From Candidatus Parabacteroides intestinigallinarum (GTDB lineage: Bacteria > Bacteroidota > Bacteroidia > Bacteroidales > Tannerellaceae): a stretch of DNA of 64,000 nt. Below are positions 49,883 to 59,270 of the stretch, piece after piece; position 1 is the first letter of the stretch; every line of letters begins with the position of its first letter. The translations under genes were made by a program, and so were the position numbers. The notes under the pieces were generated by a model, which saw nothing but the letters and a program-made list of their open reading frames with translations, did not search any database and had not been told where the DNA came from. The DNA is taken from positions 36,015-100,014 of the forward strand of contig DXEN01000017.1 in NCBI GenBank assembly GCA_019114945.1, given 5' to 3'.

Positions 49883-50737
49883 ATGGAAAACGACATCCCT
49901 AAGATAGACCTGCCCCAGGATTGGGTAATCGGGAAACTGACCGAGAAAGACCTCGGCTTGCTGAACTTGTACGCGAATTATCCCTGCCGGCTGAAGGCGG
50001 GCATCTTCGCGCTCGTCCTGAGCGGCCGGGTAGACGCGTCGATCAACCTGACCCGCTCGGAGGTGGAGCCGTGCAGCTTCATCACGCTCCTGCCGGGCTC
50101 CATCTTCCAAATCCATCGCATCGAGGGCGACCTGAGCGTCTACTTCATGGGCTTCTCGTCCGACTTCATCAACCAGGCGCACGTGGGCAAGGCGTTCATG
50201 GAGATGCATTACATGGTGAAGGACAGCCCGGTGTTCGCGCTCCACGAGAGGGCGGCGTCGCTGCTGATCGATTATTTCGAGTTGCTTATCAAGATCTACG
50301 CGACCGACGCGTCGGGGCTGGGATTAGGGCGGACGTTCATCAACCACCTGTTCGCGGGCATCTTCCTCGGGGTCAGCGCCATGTACAAGGCCCAGACGGA
50401 GGAGAAGGCACCGCTCACGAAGGCGGAGCAAATCAGCCAGAACTTCGCCCAGCTGGTGACGCAGAATTACATGCGGGAGCGGAACGTGGCGTGGTACGCC
50501 AAGCGGCTGGGCATCACGCAGGCGCACCTGAGCACCATCGTGCGGCAGACAACGGGCCGCACGTGCGTGGAGATTATCACCTCGATGGTGATCATGGACG
50601 CCAAGGCGCAACTGAAATCGACCGACCTGAGCATCCACGACATCGCCTACTCGCTGAACTTCACGAATATGTCGTTCTTCGGGAAATATTTCAAGCGCTA
50701 CGTGGGCATGGGCCCGTTGGAGTACCGAAAGAGCTGA
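49883..50737 (+). CDS. AraC family transcriptional regulator
   Basis: Start MENDIPKIDLPQDWVIGKL; C-terminal HTH (YAKRLGITQAHLSTIVRQTTGRTCVEII ... IHDIAYSLNFTNMSFFGKYFKRYVGMGPLEYRKS). Confidence 0.93.
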   Translation: MENDIPKIDLPQDWVIGKLTEKDLGLLNLYANYPCRLKAGIFALVLSGRVDASINLTRSEVEPCSFITLLPGSIFQIHRIEGDLSVYFMGFSSDFINQAHVGKAFMEMHYMVKDSPVFALHERAASLLIDYFELLIKIYATDASGLGLGRTFINHLFAGIFLGVSAMYKAQTEEKAPLTKAEQISQNFAQLVTQNYMRERNVAWYAKRLGITQAHLSTIVRQTTGRTCVEIITSMVIMDAKAQLKSTDLSIHDIAYSLNFTNMSFFGKYFKRYVGMGPLEYRKS

Positions 50738-50743
50738 AGCGCG

Positions 50744-50893
50744 TCAATCGTCGTCCCGATGGTCGCGCTCGCGCTCCTTCTTGCGTTCCCGCCAGTCCTG
50801 TATTTGGAAATAAGTGACACCAATAACGGCTATGGCCATTAAATACAGGCAAATAAATACGGTTGGATCCATCCAAAGTTCTTTATCAAACAT
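50744..50893 (-). CDS. Single-TM microprotein (49 aa), IQDWRE family
   Basis: MFDKELWMDPTVFICLYLMAIAVIGVTYFQIQDWRERKKERERDHRDDD*; paralogous to 50900-51013. Confidence 0.7.
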   Translation of the reverse strand: MFDKELWMDPTVFICLYLMAIAVIGVTYFQIQDWRERKKERERDHRDDD

Positions 50894-50899
50894 AGTATG

Positions 50900-51013
50900 C
50901 TACCGATTATTTTGCCTTTTCTGTTCCCGCCAATCCTGTATCTTGAAATAAATCAGCCCGATAATGGCGATCACAAAAACATACAGACATACATAAACAC
51001 TCCATTTATTCAT
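50900..51013 (-). CDS. Single-TM microprotein (37 aa), IQDWRE family
   Basis: MNKWSVYVCLYVFVIAIIGLIYFKIQDWREQKRQNNR*; adjacent paralog supports it being real. Confidence 0.7.
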   Translation of the reverse strand: MNKWSVYVCLYVFVIAIIGLIYFKIQDWREQKRQNNR

Positions 51014-51017
51014 ATGA

Positions 51018-51230
51018 CTATCTCCTTCTTTTTTGAAATAAACGTTCTTTTACTTGTTTCTTAGGCTCTTTAATCAACAATAAGCCCGCCACCAAAATAC
51101 CGCCAGAAAACACGAGGCAGAGAAAAAACAATCCCGCCCGCTCAACATTCTCAAACACCGACGACAGCAAGATCGCCGTTACCATATACTTGGCGATATC
51201 CATCAGCCATTTCCCGAATTCCTTTTTCAT
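51018..51230 (-). CDS. DUF6722-like small membrane protein (70 aa)
   Basis: MKKEFGKWLMDIAKYMVTAILLSSVFENVERAGLFFLCLVFSGGILVAGLLLIKEPKKQ...; same N-terminal signature as 37755-37931. Confidence 0.85.
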   Translation of the reverse strand: MKKEFGKWLMDIAKYMVTAILLSSVFENVERAGLFFLCLVFSGGILVAGLLLIKEPKKQVKERLFQKRRR

Positions 51231-51266
51231 AGCAAAAGTAGGTATTATTTGTTGACCGACAAGAAA

Positions 51267-52805
51267 TTATTGCCCCCAATTTTCCCGGTCGAGGCTGCGG
51301 TATTGGATCGCCTCCGCCAAGTGGCGCACCTCGACGCGCTCGGAGCCTTCCAAGTCGGCGATGGTGCGGGAGACTTTCAGGATGCGGTCGTAGGCGCGGG
51401 CGGAGAGGCTGAGCCGCTGCATGGCGGTCTTCAGGATAGCGAGGCCGGCGGCGTCGGGCACGGCGAATTGATGCAGCAATTGGGAATTCATCTGGGCGTT
51501 GCAATGGATGCCCTCGTAGGCGGCGAACCGCTCCGCCTGTACCTTACGGGCGGCGATGACCCGCTCGCGCACGGTGGCGCTGGACTCGCCGGGCTTTCGC
51601 TCGGATATTTTCTCGAACGGGACGGGCACGATCTCGACCTGGATGTCGATACGGTCCAACAACGGGCCGGAGATGCGGTTCATGTACTTCTGCACCGCGC
51701 CGGGCGAGCAGAGGCACTGACGGGTAGGGTGGTTGTAATAGCCGCACGGGCAGGGATTCATGGAGGCGACCAGCATGAAGCCCGCCGGATATTCCACCGA
51801 GAAACGGGCCCGCGAGATGTGGATGATACGGTCCTCCAGCGGCTGGCGCAATACCTCCAGCACGCTCCGGTTGAACTCCGGCAGCTCGTCGAGGAACAAC
51901 ACGCCGTTGTGCGCCAGGCTGATCTCGCCGGGCTGCGGGAAGGAGCCTCCGCCCACCATCGCCACGTCCGATATGGTGTGGTGCGGCGAGCGGAACGGAC
52001 GCCGGGCCATCAAGGAGGTGTTCCCCCCGATTTTTCCCGCCACGGAATGGATTTTCGTCGTCTCCAAGGATTCTTGCAGGGTGAAGGGCGGCAGGATGGT
52101 AGGCAACCGCTTCGCCAACATCGACTTGCCGCTTCCCGGCGGCCCAACCATAATCAAGTTGTGCCCGCCGGCGGCGGCGACCTCCAAGGCACGCTTCACG
52201 TTCTCCTGGCCACGCACGTCCGAGAAATCGCAGTCGAACGATTGCTGCCGCTCGTAAAACTCCTTGCGGGTATCGACCACCGTAGGCTCCAACGTGCGCT
52301 TGCCATCCATAAACTCGATCACTTCCTTGATATTCGACGCCCCATACACCTCCAGGCCATTTACCACAGCCGCCTCGCGGGCGTTTTGTATCGGCAGGAT
52401 GAATCCCTTGAAGCCTTCCTCCCGCGCCTTGATGGCGATGGGCAACGCGCCTTTGATAGGTTGCAGGCTACCGTCCATCGATAACTCTCCCATCAGCATG
52501 AAGTGGGAGAGCCGGGAGGCGTCGATCTGCTCCGCCGCCGCCAAGATGCCAATGGCCAAGGGTAAATCGTACGAGGAACCTTCCTTACGGATATCGGCGG
52601 GTGCCATATTGATAACAATCCGGTTGCGGGGGAACTTGTACCCGCATACCTGAAAAGCGGAGATGATACGCTCGTGGCTCTCGCGCACGGCCACGTCCGG
52701 AAGTCCGACTAAAAAGAATTGAATGCCTTTCGAGCAGCTAACCTCCACCGTGACAATCGTGGCGGAGATGCCTTGCAAAGCGGCAGCGTATGATTTGACT
52801 AACAT
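51267..52805 (-). CDS. YifB/ComM family Mg chelatase-like AAA ATPase
   Basis: 512 aa; GPPGSGKSMLAKRLPTILPPF, MNPCPCGYYNHPTRQC, C-terminal SARAYDRILKVSRTIADLEGSE. Confidence 0.97.
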   Translation of the reverse strand: MLVKSYAAALQGISATIVTVEVSCSKGIQFFLVGLPDVAVRESHERIISAFQVCGYKFPRNRIVINMAPADIRKEGSSYDLPLAIGILAAAEQIDASRLSHFMLMGELSMDGSLQPIKGALPIAIKAREEGFKGFILPIQNAREAAVVNGLEVYGASNIKEVIEFMDGKRTLEPTVVDTRKEFYERQQSFDCDFSDVRGQENVKRALEVAAAGGHNLIMVGPPGSGKSMLAKRLPTILPPFTLQESLETTKIHSVAGKIGGNTSLMARRPFRSPHHTISDVAMVGGGSFPQPGEISLAHNGVLFLDELPEFNRSVLEVLRQPLEDRIIHISRARFSVEYPAGFMLVASMNPCPCGYYNHPTRQCLCSPGAVQKYMNRISGPLLDRIDIQVEIVPVPFEKISERKPGESSATVRERVIAARKVQAERFAAYEGIHCNAQMNSQLLHQFAVPDAAGLAILKTAMQRLSLSARAYDRILKVSRTIADLEGSERVEVRHLAEAIQYRSLDRENWGQ

Positions 52806-52818
52806 AGTTAAGATTTTT

Positions 52819-52860
52819 ATGAGTTACGAATTATGAGTTACGAATTATGAGTTACGAATT
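52819..52860. repeat. 14-bp direct tandem repeat x3
   Basis: ATGAGTTACGAATT at 52819, 52833, 52847. Confidence 0.97.
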
Positions 52861-52902
52861 ACAAGTTTCATATTATTAATGTCAATTATCAATTGTCCAT
52901 TG

Positions 52903-54009
52903 TCAATTATCAAAAAGGTTCTCCAGGGTTTCCCGGATCTCGATGCCATTGTCGGTCTTCATCTGGATTTTGTGCTCCTCGTCAATCAAGAAGCAACGCG
53001 GCAACGCGCTTACGTTGTAAAGGTCCAACAACGTAGCGACCTGTCCCGCCGAATCGGTCACCACGTTCCAAGCGATCGAATCGGCTTTTAACGCGTCACG
53101 CACATGCGCCGCGTCGTGATCCAAGCTGACCAGCAAAATATCCAGCTTCTCTTTCGAGTATCTCGTCGCCACCTTATCCAGATAAAGATCCTCTATCTGG
53201 CACATCTCCCGCCACGGGGCGGTAAAAGTAAGCAACAGATAGTCCGCCTTCAACGAATCCAGGCTGAACCGCTTACCATAAATATTTCTCACGGAGAAGT
53301 TGGGCGCCTCGGCCCCCAAAGCCGTCCGTTTCGCCCGTGCGCTATATTGCTCCAACTCCCTTACGACGTAAAAGTCTTTCAACTCCGGATCCAGCAAGGC
53401 CAACAGCTCGTCAATCTTGCGGGTATCATCCGGGTCGGAGAAAAATGTCTGTATCAACACCGCCGAGGCCCGCTCGTCCGGATGATCTTTCACATATTGG
53501 ATCGCCTCCTCGCTCAATCGCATATTCACGTCCGCCAAGCGGGCGGTCAAGTCCGTCGTCTCCTCAATCTCCCCATCCTGATCCGCATCCTCCAGCGACG
53601 AAGACAATCGCGTCAACTCCTCCAGCAGCGGCGCGACCCGTTTCTTGAAAGCCGTCAACTCATCGTTCAACCGGCCACCTTTCACCTGCAAAAGCAACGG
53701 CGCCTGGAGGTCTCCCGACACCTTGACATGCGCCCCTTCCTCCAGATAAACGGTTACCCAATGCTTCCTATTCTCCAGAAAGAGCGTAACGCAATGAAAC
53801 CCACCTTCCTTTTGCTTAAGATCAAACCGACCCGGCTTCACGCACGTCACCGTATCTACCTTCTTATAGTTGTCTTTCTCGAAAACAGCGTAAACTGTCT
53901 GGTCCTCCAAATTCGAAAGCTCTCCCTCAATCCGGTAGACATAATCCTTGCTACATGATAACAAGCCTATTACAAATCCTATTATGAGAAATATCAATCG
54001 TTTTGTCAT
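52903..54009 (-). CDS. TlpA-like thioredoxin-fold lipoprotein with DUF4369-like N-terminus
   Basis: 368 aa; lipobox IGLLSCSKD, GAEAPNFSVRNIYGKRFSLDSLKADYLLLTFTAPWREMCQ; first active-site Cys replaced. Confidence 0.8.
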   Translation of the reverse strand: MTKRLIFLIIGFVIGLLSCSKDYVYRIEGELSNLEDQTVYAVFEKDNYKKVDTVTCVKPGRFDLKQKEGGFHCVTLFLENRKHWVTVYLEEGAHVKVSGDLQAPLLLQVKGGRLNDELTAFKKRVAPLLEELTRLSSSLEDADQDGEIEETTDLTARLADVNMRLSEEAIQYVKDHPDERASAVLIQTFFSDPDDTRKIDELLALLDPELKDFYVVRELEQYSARAKRTALGAEAPNFSVRNIYGKRFSLDSLKADYLLLTFTAPWREMCQIEDLYLDKVATRYSKEKLDILLVSLDHDAAHVRDALKADSIAWNVVTDSAGQVATLLDLYNVSALPRCFLIDEEHKIQMKTDNGIEIRETLENLFDN

Positions 54010-54142
54010 GCTTTTCTATCAATTCTTTTCGCGATAATCGATAATCCGCCCTAAAGGTAGGAATATTTATTTAAAATCGGCTTATATTTATAAGGAATTT
54101 AAGGTTTGTTCTCATTAAAAGTATTCTTTCCGGCATACGGAA

Positions 54143-54174
54143 TAAAAAAGGGGACACCTCTCGGCATCCCCTTT
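54143..54174 (-). terminator. Terminator of pckA
   Basis: AAAAAAGGGGACACCTCTCGGCATCCCCTTT stem-loop; reads into poly-T on the minus strand. Confidence 0.8.
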
Positions 54175-54230
54175 CTGCTTATAAGAGTATTTATGAATCC
54201 CCCATCTTCACAGACGGTTTTTTTATCTCA

Positions 54231-55838
54231 TTACAATTGCGGACCAGCGGCAACCAAAGCCTTACCAGCCTCATTGCCCTCGAACTTCTTGAAGTTCTTG
54301 ATGAAACGAGCGGCCAAATCCTTAGCCTTCTCATCCCACTGAGCGGCGTCAGCATATGTATCGCGCGGATCCAAGATCTTCGGATCTACACCTGGCAACT
54401 CTGTCGGAACCGTGAAGTCGAAGTACGGGATTTGTTTCGTCGGCGCCTTGTCGATAGAACCATCCAGGATAGCGTCGATGATACCACGTGTATCGCGGAT
54501 AGAGATACGCTTGCCGGTACCGTTCCAACCCGTGTTCACCAAGTAAGCCTTAGCGCCTACCTTCTCCATCTTCTTAACCAACTCCTCGCCATATTTCGTC
54601 GGGTGCAAGCTCAAGAAAGCAGCGCCGAAGCAAGCGGAGAATGTCGGGGTCGGCTCCGTGATACCACGCTCCGTACCAGCCAACTTAGCGGTGAAACCAG
54701 ACAGGAAGTAGTACTTCGTCTGCTCCGGAGTCAAGATAGATACCGGAGGCAATACGCCGAAGGCATCAGCCGACAAGAAGATAACTTGATGCGCGTGCGG
54801 ACCCTTAGAGATCGGCTTAACGATGTTCTGGATATGATAGATCGGGTAAGATACACGAGTATTCTCCGTTACGCTCTTATCAGCGAAGTCGATTTTACCG
54901 TTAGCGTCAACCGTTACGTTCTCCAACAAAGCGTCGCGCTTGATAGCGTTGTAGATATCCGGCTCGCTCTCCTTATCCAGATTGATAACCTTCGCGTAGC
55001 AACCACCCTCGTAGTTGAATACGCCCTCGTCGTCCCATCCGTGCTCGTCGTCACCGATCAACAGACGTTTCGGATCCGTAGACAACGTAGTCTTACCCGT
55101 ACCGGACAGACCGAAGAAGATAGCCGTATCGGTACCCTCCATGTTCGTGTTAGCCGAGCAGTGCATAGAAGCGATGCCGCGCAACGGGTTCAGGTAGTTC
55201 ATGATCGAGAAGATACCTTTCTTCATCTCACCACCATACCAAGTATTCAAGATTACTTGCTCGTTGGTCTTCAGGTTGAAGACGGTAGCGGTCTCAGAGT
55301 TCAAGCCCAGCTCCTTGTAGTTCTCAACCTTCGCTTTAGCGGCGTTGAAAGAAACGAAATCAGGCTCGCCATAGTTAGCCAACTCCTCCTCCGTCGGACG
55401 GATGAACATATTCTTCACGAAGTGAGCTTGCCATGCTACCTCCATGATAAAACGCACCTTCAGGCGAGTAGCGGCGTTAGCGCCACAGAATGTATCCATC
55501 ACGAACAAACGCTTTCCGCTCAACTGCTTAACAGCCTTAGCCTTCAAGTCAGCCCAAGCCTCTTCTGAGCACGGCTTGTTATCGTTCTTATATTCATCGG
55601 AAGTCCACCATACAGTGTCCTTGCTGGCCTCATTGTATACGAAGAATTTATCCTTAGGAGAACGACCCGTATAAATACCGGTCATTACATTTACGGCGCC
55701 CAGTTCGGTCTCTTGGCCCTTCTCGTAGCCTTCCAAACCTTCTTTTGTCTCTTCCGCGTACAAAACCTCATAAGACGGATTGTGTAAGATTTCCTTTACA
55801 TCCGTAATTCCGTACTTGCTTAAATCTAAATTAGCCAT
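54231..55838 (-). CDS. pckA: Phosphoenolpyruvate carboxykinase (ATP)
   Basis: [41 protein letters not shown]. Confidence 0.98.
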   Translation of the reverse strand: MANLDLSKYGITDVKEILHNPSYEVLYAEETKEGLEGYEKGQETELGAVNVMTGIYTGRSPKDKFFVYNEASKDTVWWTSDEYKNDNKPCSEEAWADLKAKAVKQLSGKRLFVMDTFCGANAATRLKVRFIMEVAWQAHFVKNMFIRPTEEELANYGEPDFVSFNAAKAKVENYKELGLNSETATVFNLKTNEQVILNTWYGGEMKKGIFSIMNYLNPLRGIASMHCSANTNMEGTDTAIFFGLSGTGKTTLSTDPKRLLIGDDEHGWDDEGVFNYEGGCYAKVINLDKESEPDIYNAIKRDALLENVTVDANGKIDFADKSVTENTRVSYPIYHIQNIVKPISKGPHAHQVIFLSADAFGVLPPVSILTPEQTKYYFLSGFTAKLAGTERGITEPTPTFSACFGAAFLSLHPTKYGEELVKKMEKVGAKAYLVNTGWNGTGKRISIRDTRGIIDAILDGSIDKAPTKQIPYFDFTVPTELPGVDPKILDPRDTYADAAQWDEKAKDLAARFIKNFKKFEGNEAGKALVAAGPQL

Positions 55839-56132
55839 CTTGAATTGAATTTAAATGATTGACTTTATATAACCTTTTTCTCTACTCGATGATTTTCAGA
55901 CACAAGGCATATCATCATTCTATTTTGTCTCGCTGTTCGCCTGCCTTGTTAATCGCGGTACAAAAGTAATACTTTTTTTTGTCACCCACAGCTTATTAAG
56001 GAAATTTTTCAGTAATAATCACGCTTTTCCATGCTATTAACAAAAGCGCTCGCTATTTGCTATCTACGCTTTGCAATCCAGCCTCATTTCGAGCGAGAAA
56101 GAGGCATTTTCCTGCCTTCACAATGGCCATTT

Positions 56133-56214
56133 TTCCTTCGAGGGAAATTTTATTTTCCTTCGAAGGAAAATGGAATTTCTTCCGAAGGAAATTCTTTTTT
56201 CCTCCGAAGAAAAT
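56133..56214. repeat. 22-bp-period tandem palindrome array (4 units)
   Basis: CCTTCGAGGG, CCTTCGAAGG, CTTCCGAAGG, CCTCCGAAGA cores at 56135, 56157, 56179, 56201 (exact 22-bp period). Confidence 0.92.
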
Positions 56215-56215
56215 C

Positions 56216-56280
56216 CGGGGCACGAACCACGGCGTTTTTGCCTCATTTTCCAGGCAAAGGAACGCTTGATTCGTGCCCCG
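56216..56280 (-). terminator. Inverted repeat downstream of 2-oxoacid:ferredoxin oxidoreductase beta gene
   Basis: CGGGGCACGAA (56216-56226) / TTCGTGCCCCG (56270-56280) around a smaller hairpin. Confidence 0.6.
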
Positions 56281-56307
56281 TTTATACGCGTCCAAATAAC
56301 CGACGCG

Positions 56308-57324
56308 CTACTTAATTTCCCAAATCTCGCCTTGCATCAACAAGTCGCGCAATTTGCGTGTCGGCATCTTCGCCTGCACCTCGGCGAGCTGTTGGTGTAC
56401 CGCTTGATCGTAGGTCGGTCCCTCCACGTCGCGGATCACACCCAAGGCGACCGGCATATCGCCACCCATCATCGCCAGCATCATGTGCAATGTGTTATCC
56501 TTCTCGTGCGCATCGTGTACCAATACGTCATCGATCGTATAACCATCCTGCCCGATCGTGACCGATTTCAACTTCAATCCATCCAGTACGATACCCTTAT
56601 CCCGGTTCGCGCCGTAGATCATCTTCTCGCCATGACGCAAGAAAATCGTACGATCCGCACGAACGTCCTTATCGGTAATCTTCTTATGGATACCATCGTT
56701 GAAAATCACGCAATTCACCAGCACCTCCGTTACGGAAGCCCCTTTATGCCGGGCGGAAGCCGCCAGAATCTCGGTCGTATTTTTCAAGTCCACGTCAATC
56801 GCACGGGCGAAGAAATTACCACGCGCTCCCAACGCCAACTCCGCGGGAATGAACGGATCCTCCACCGTTCCATAAGGCGAGCTCTTGGAAACGAAGCCGC
56901 GGTCGGAAGTCGGCGAGTATTGTCCTTTCGTCAATCCATAAATCTTATTGTTGAACAACACGATGTTCAGATCCACGTTACGGCGGACAGCATGGATAAA
57001 ATGATTACCGCCAATCGCCAAGCAATCGCCATCGCCCGTTATCAGCCATACCGTCAAATCCGGGCGAGCCGTCTTCACGCCCGTGGCGATCGCCGCGCCG
57101 CGTCCGTGAATCGTATGGAAACCATACGTATTCATATAATAAGGAAGGCGAGAAGAGCAGCCGATACCGGAAATCACCGCCATATCGTGAGGCGCCACAC
57201 CTACTTCGGCCATCGCCTTGTGCAAACAGTTCAACACCGCGTGGTCGCCACAACCCGGGCACCAGCGTACATACTGATCGCTTTTATAATCTTTCGGTTG
57301 ATATTTTATTTCTTCTGTTTCCAT
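56308..57324 (-). CDS. korB: 2-oxoacid:ferredoxin oxidoreductase subunit beta (TPP-binding)
   Basis: RWCPGCGDHAVLNCLHKAM, TGDGDCLAIGGNHFIHAVRRNVDLNIVLFNN. Confidence 0.93.
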   Translation of the reverse strand: METEEIKYQPKDYKSDQYVRWCPGCGDHAVLNCLHKAMAEVGVAPHDMAVISGIGCSSRLPYYMNTYGFHTIHGRGAAIATGVKTARPDLTVWLITGDGDCLAIGGNHFIHAVRRNVDLNIVLFNNKIYGLTKGQYSPTSDRGFVSKSSPYGTVEDPFIPAELALGARGNFFARAIDVDLKNTTEILAASARHKGASVTEVLVNCVIFNDGIHKKITDKDVRADRTIFLRHGEKMIYGANRDKGIVLDGLKLKSVTIGQDGYTIDDVLVHDAHEKDNTLHMMLAMMGGDMPVALGVIRDVEGPTYDQAVHQQLAEVQAKMPTRKLRDLLMQGEIWEIK

Positions 57325-57326
57325 GT

Positions 57327-59180
57327 TTAAGCCTCCAATATTTTCGTGAATTCCTCAACTAATCTCGCCACGATGAATGGCTGTCCCTTCACGCGATTGA
57401 AGCGATGAGGATTGAAACCAGCCACCTTCCCGCGCAAATAATTCGCGAACTGACCGTTATTCTGCTCCGCTACCACCACTTTCTTATACCGCATCAACAC
57501 CTCGGCGGTATTCTTAGGAAGCGGGTTGATGAACTTAAAGTGAGCGAGCGCCACTTTCTTCCCGTTCTCCTGCATGGTTTCCATCGTCTCGTAGAGGTGT
57601 CCGTATGTACCGCCCCAACCGACAATCAACAAATCCGCATCCTCGTCGCCAATCACCTCCAAGTTGGGGATATAATCCGCGATCTTGTCAATCTTGGCTT
57701 GACGGGTCGTCACCATCTTCTGGTGGTTCGCAGGGTCAGTCGATATCGCACTCGTATCGTAATCCTTCTCCAGTCCGCCCAAGCGATGCATGAAACCTTC
57801 CGTTCCCGGGATCGCCCAATAGCGCACCAAGCTCTCCTTGTCGCGACGATACGGCTTCCAAACCTTCTCGTCTTTATAGTTGGAGACATAATTCGGCTTA
57901 ATCTCCGGATACTTATCCAAATCCGGAATCCGCCAAGCGGAAGAACCGTTGGCGATGAACGCATCGGTCAGCAAGATAACCGGCGTCATGTGCTCTACCG
58001 CCAGCTTGCAAGCCCAGAAAGCCGCGTCGAAGCAGTCCGTCGGCGTAGAAGCCGCCACCACTACCGCCGGGCTCTCACCGTTACGGCCATACAACGCCTG
58101 CATCAAGTCGGTCTGCTCGCTCTTGGTCGGCATACCCGTGGAAGGACCGCCACGCTGCACGTCGATAACGACCAACGGCAACTCCGCGATCACCGCCAAC
58201 CCGATCGCCTCGCTCTTCAGCGCCAAGCCCGGACCGGAGGTAGAGGTAGCCGCCAGGCAACCGGCGAAGCTGGCGCCTATCGCGGTACAAACACCGGCAA
58301 TCTCGTCCTCCGCCTGCACCGTGATCACGCCCAAATCCTTCCGCTTGGACAACTCATGCAAGATATCGGTAGCCGGCGTAATCGGGTAACTGCCCAAGAA
58401 CAAGCGCAACCCCGCTTTCTCCGCGGCGGCTATCAAGCCATACGCGGTCGCCTTATTCCCGTTCACGTCCGTATAGAATCCCGGCTCGGCCTTCTTGCTC
58501 TCTATGCGATAGGTGGAAACCGAGGCATGGATGTTATGACCATAATTATAACCGTCCGTCAACGCCTTGATATTCGCCTGGGCGATAACCGGTTTCTTCG
58601 CGAATTTATTCTGCAACATGTGCATAGCCTCCTCCAGCGGGCGCTCGAACAACCAGCAAACCAATCCCAACGCGAACATATTCTTGCAGCGAAGGGCGGA
58701 TTTATTGTCCAAGCCGAACTCTACCAATCCGTCCTTTACCATCGTGGAGATCGGAGCGGCCACTACCTGGACGCCAGTCAACCCCAACTCCGTGAAAGGA
58801 TCGTCGGTCGTAAATTGCGCCTTGTCCAAGTCGCTCTTCTTGAAAGAATCCGTATCAATCAAAACGATAGCGTTGGGCTTCAGATGCTTCACGTTCACCT
58901 TCAATGCCGCGGGATTCATCGCCACCAACACGTCCGCCTTGTCGCCGGGCGTGAAAATCTTACGAGAGCCTAAATGCACCTGGAATCCAGATACACCACT
59001 CAATGTGCCTTGTGGAGCACGCACTTCCGCAGGGTAATCCGGGAAGGTAGAGATCTCGTTCCCGAAAATAGCGGACAGGTTCGAGAAGATCGTACCGGTT
59101 AACTGCATGCCATCTCCCGAATCGCCCGAGAAACGGATCACGACCTTCTCCAGTGTCTTAACTTTTGTCTGTTCTGTCAT
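57327..59180 (-). CDS. korA: 2-oxoacid:acceptor oxidoreductase subunit alpha
   Basis: Start MTEQTKVKTLEKVVIRFSGDSGDGMQLTG; AATSTSGPGLALKSEAIGLAVIAELPLVVIDVQRGGPSTGMPT. Confidence 0.93.
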   Translation of the reverse strand: MTEQTKVKTLEKVVIRFSGDSGDGMQLTGTIFSNLSAIFGNEISTFPDYPAEVRAPQGTLSGVSGFQVHLGSRKIFTPGDKADVLVAMNPAALKVNVKHLKPNAIVLIDTDSFKKSDLDKAQFTTDDPFTELGLTGVQVVAAPISTMVKDGLVEFGLDNKSALRCKNMFALGLVCWLFERPLEEAMHMLQNKFAKKPVIAQANIKALTDGYNYGHNIHASVSTYRIESKKAEPGFYTDVNGNKATAYGLIAAAEKAGLRLFLGSYPITPATDILHELSKRKDLGVITVQAEDEIAGVCTAIGASFAGCLAATSTSGPGLALKSEAIGLAVIAELPLVVIDVQRGGPSTGMPTKSEQTDLMQALYGRNGESPAVVVAASTPTDCFDAAFWACKLAVEHMTPVILLTDAFIANGSSAWRIPDLDKYPEIKPNYVSNYKDEKVWKPYRRDKESLVRYWAIPGTEGFMHRLGGLEKDYDTSAISTDPANHQKMVTTRQAKIDKIADYIPNLEVIGDEDADLLIVGWGGTYGHLYETMETMQENGKKVALAHFKFINPLPKNTAEVLMRYKKVVVAEQNNGQFANYLRGKVAGFNPHRFNRVKGQPFIVARLVEEFTKILEA

Positions 59181-59270
59181 AATAAACTTTATTAGCCTTT
59201 CGCTTATTAGTTGGTATTTAGATTGACCGCGAAGTAACACATAAACTTCGCGAGTTCAAAACTTTTTCGC

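Noticed and set aside
57405-58973. 522-aa + strand ORF opposite korA
   Set aside because: Antisense artefact of a well-supported gene
56308-59180. korA/korB pair as an unusual system
   Set aside because: Standard two-subunit 2-oxoacid:ferredoxin oxidoreductase arrangement in anaerobic Bacteroidales
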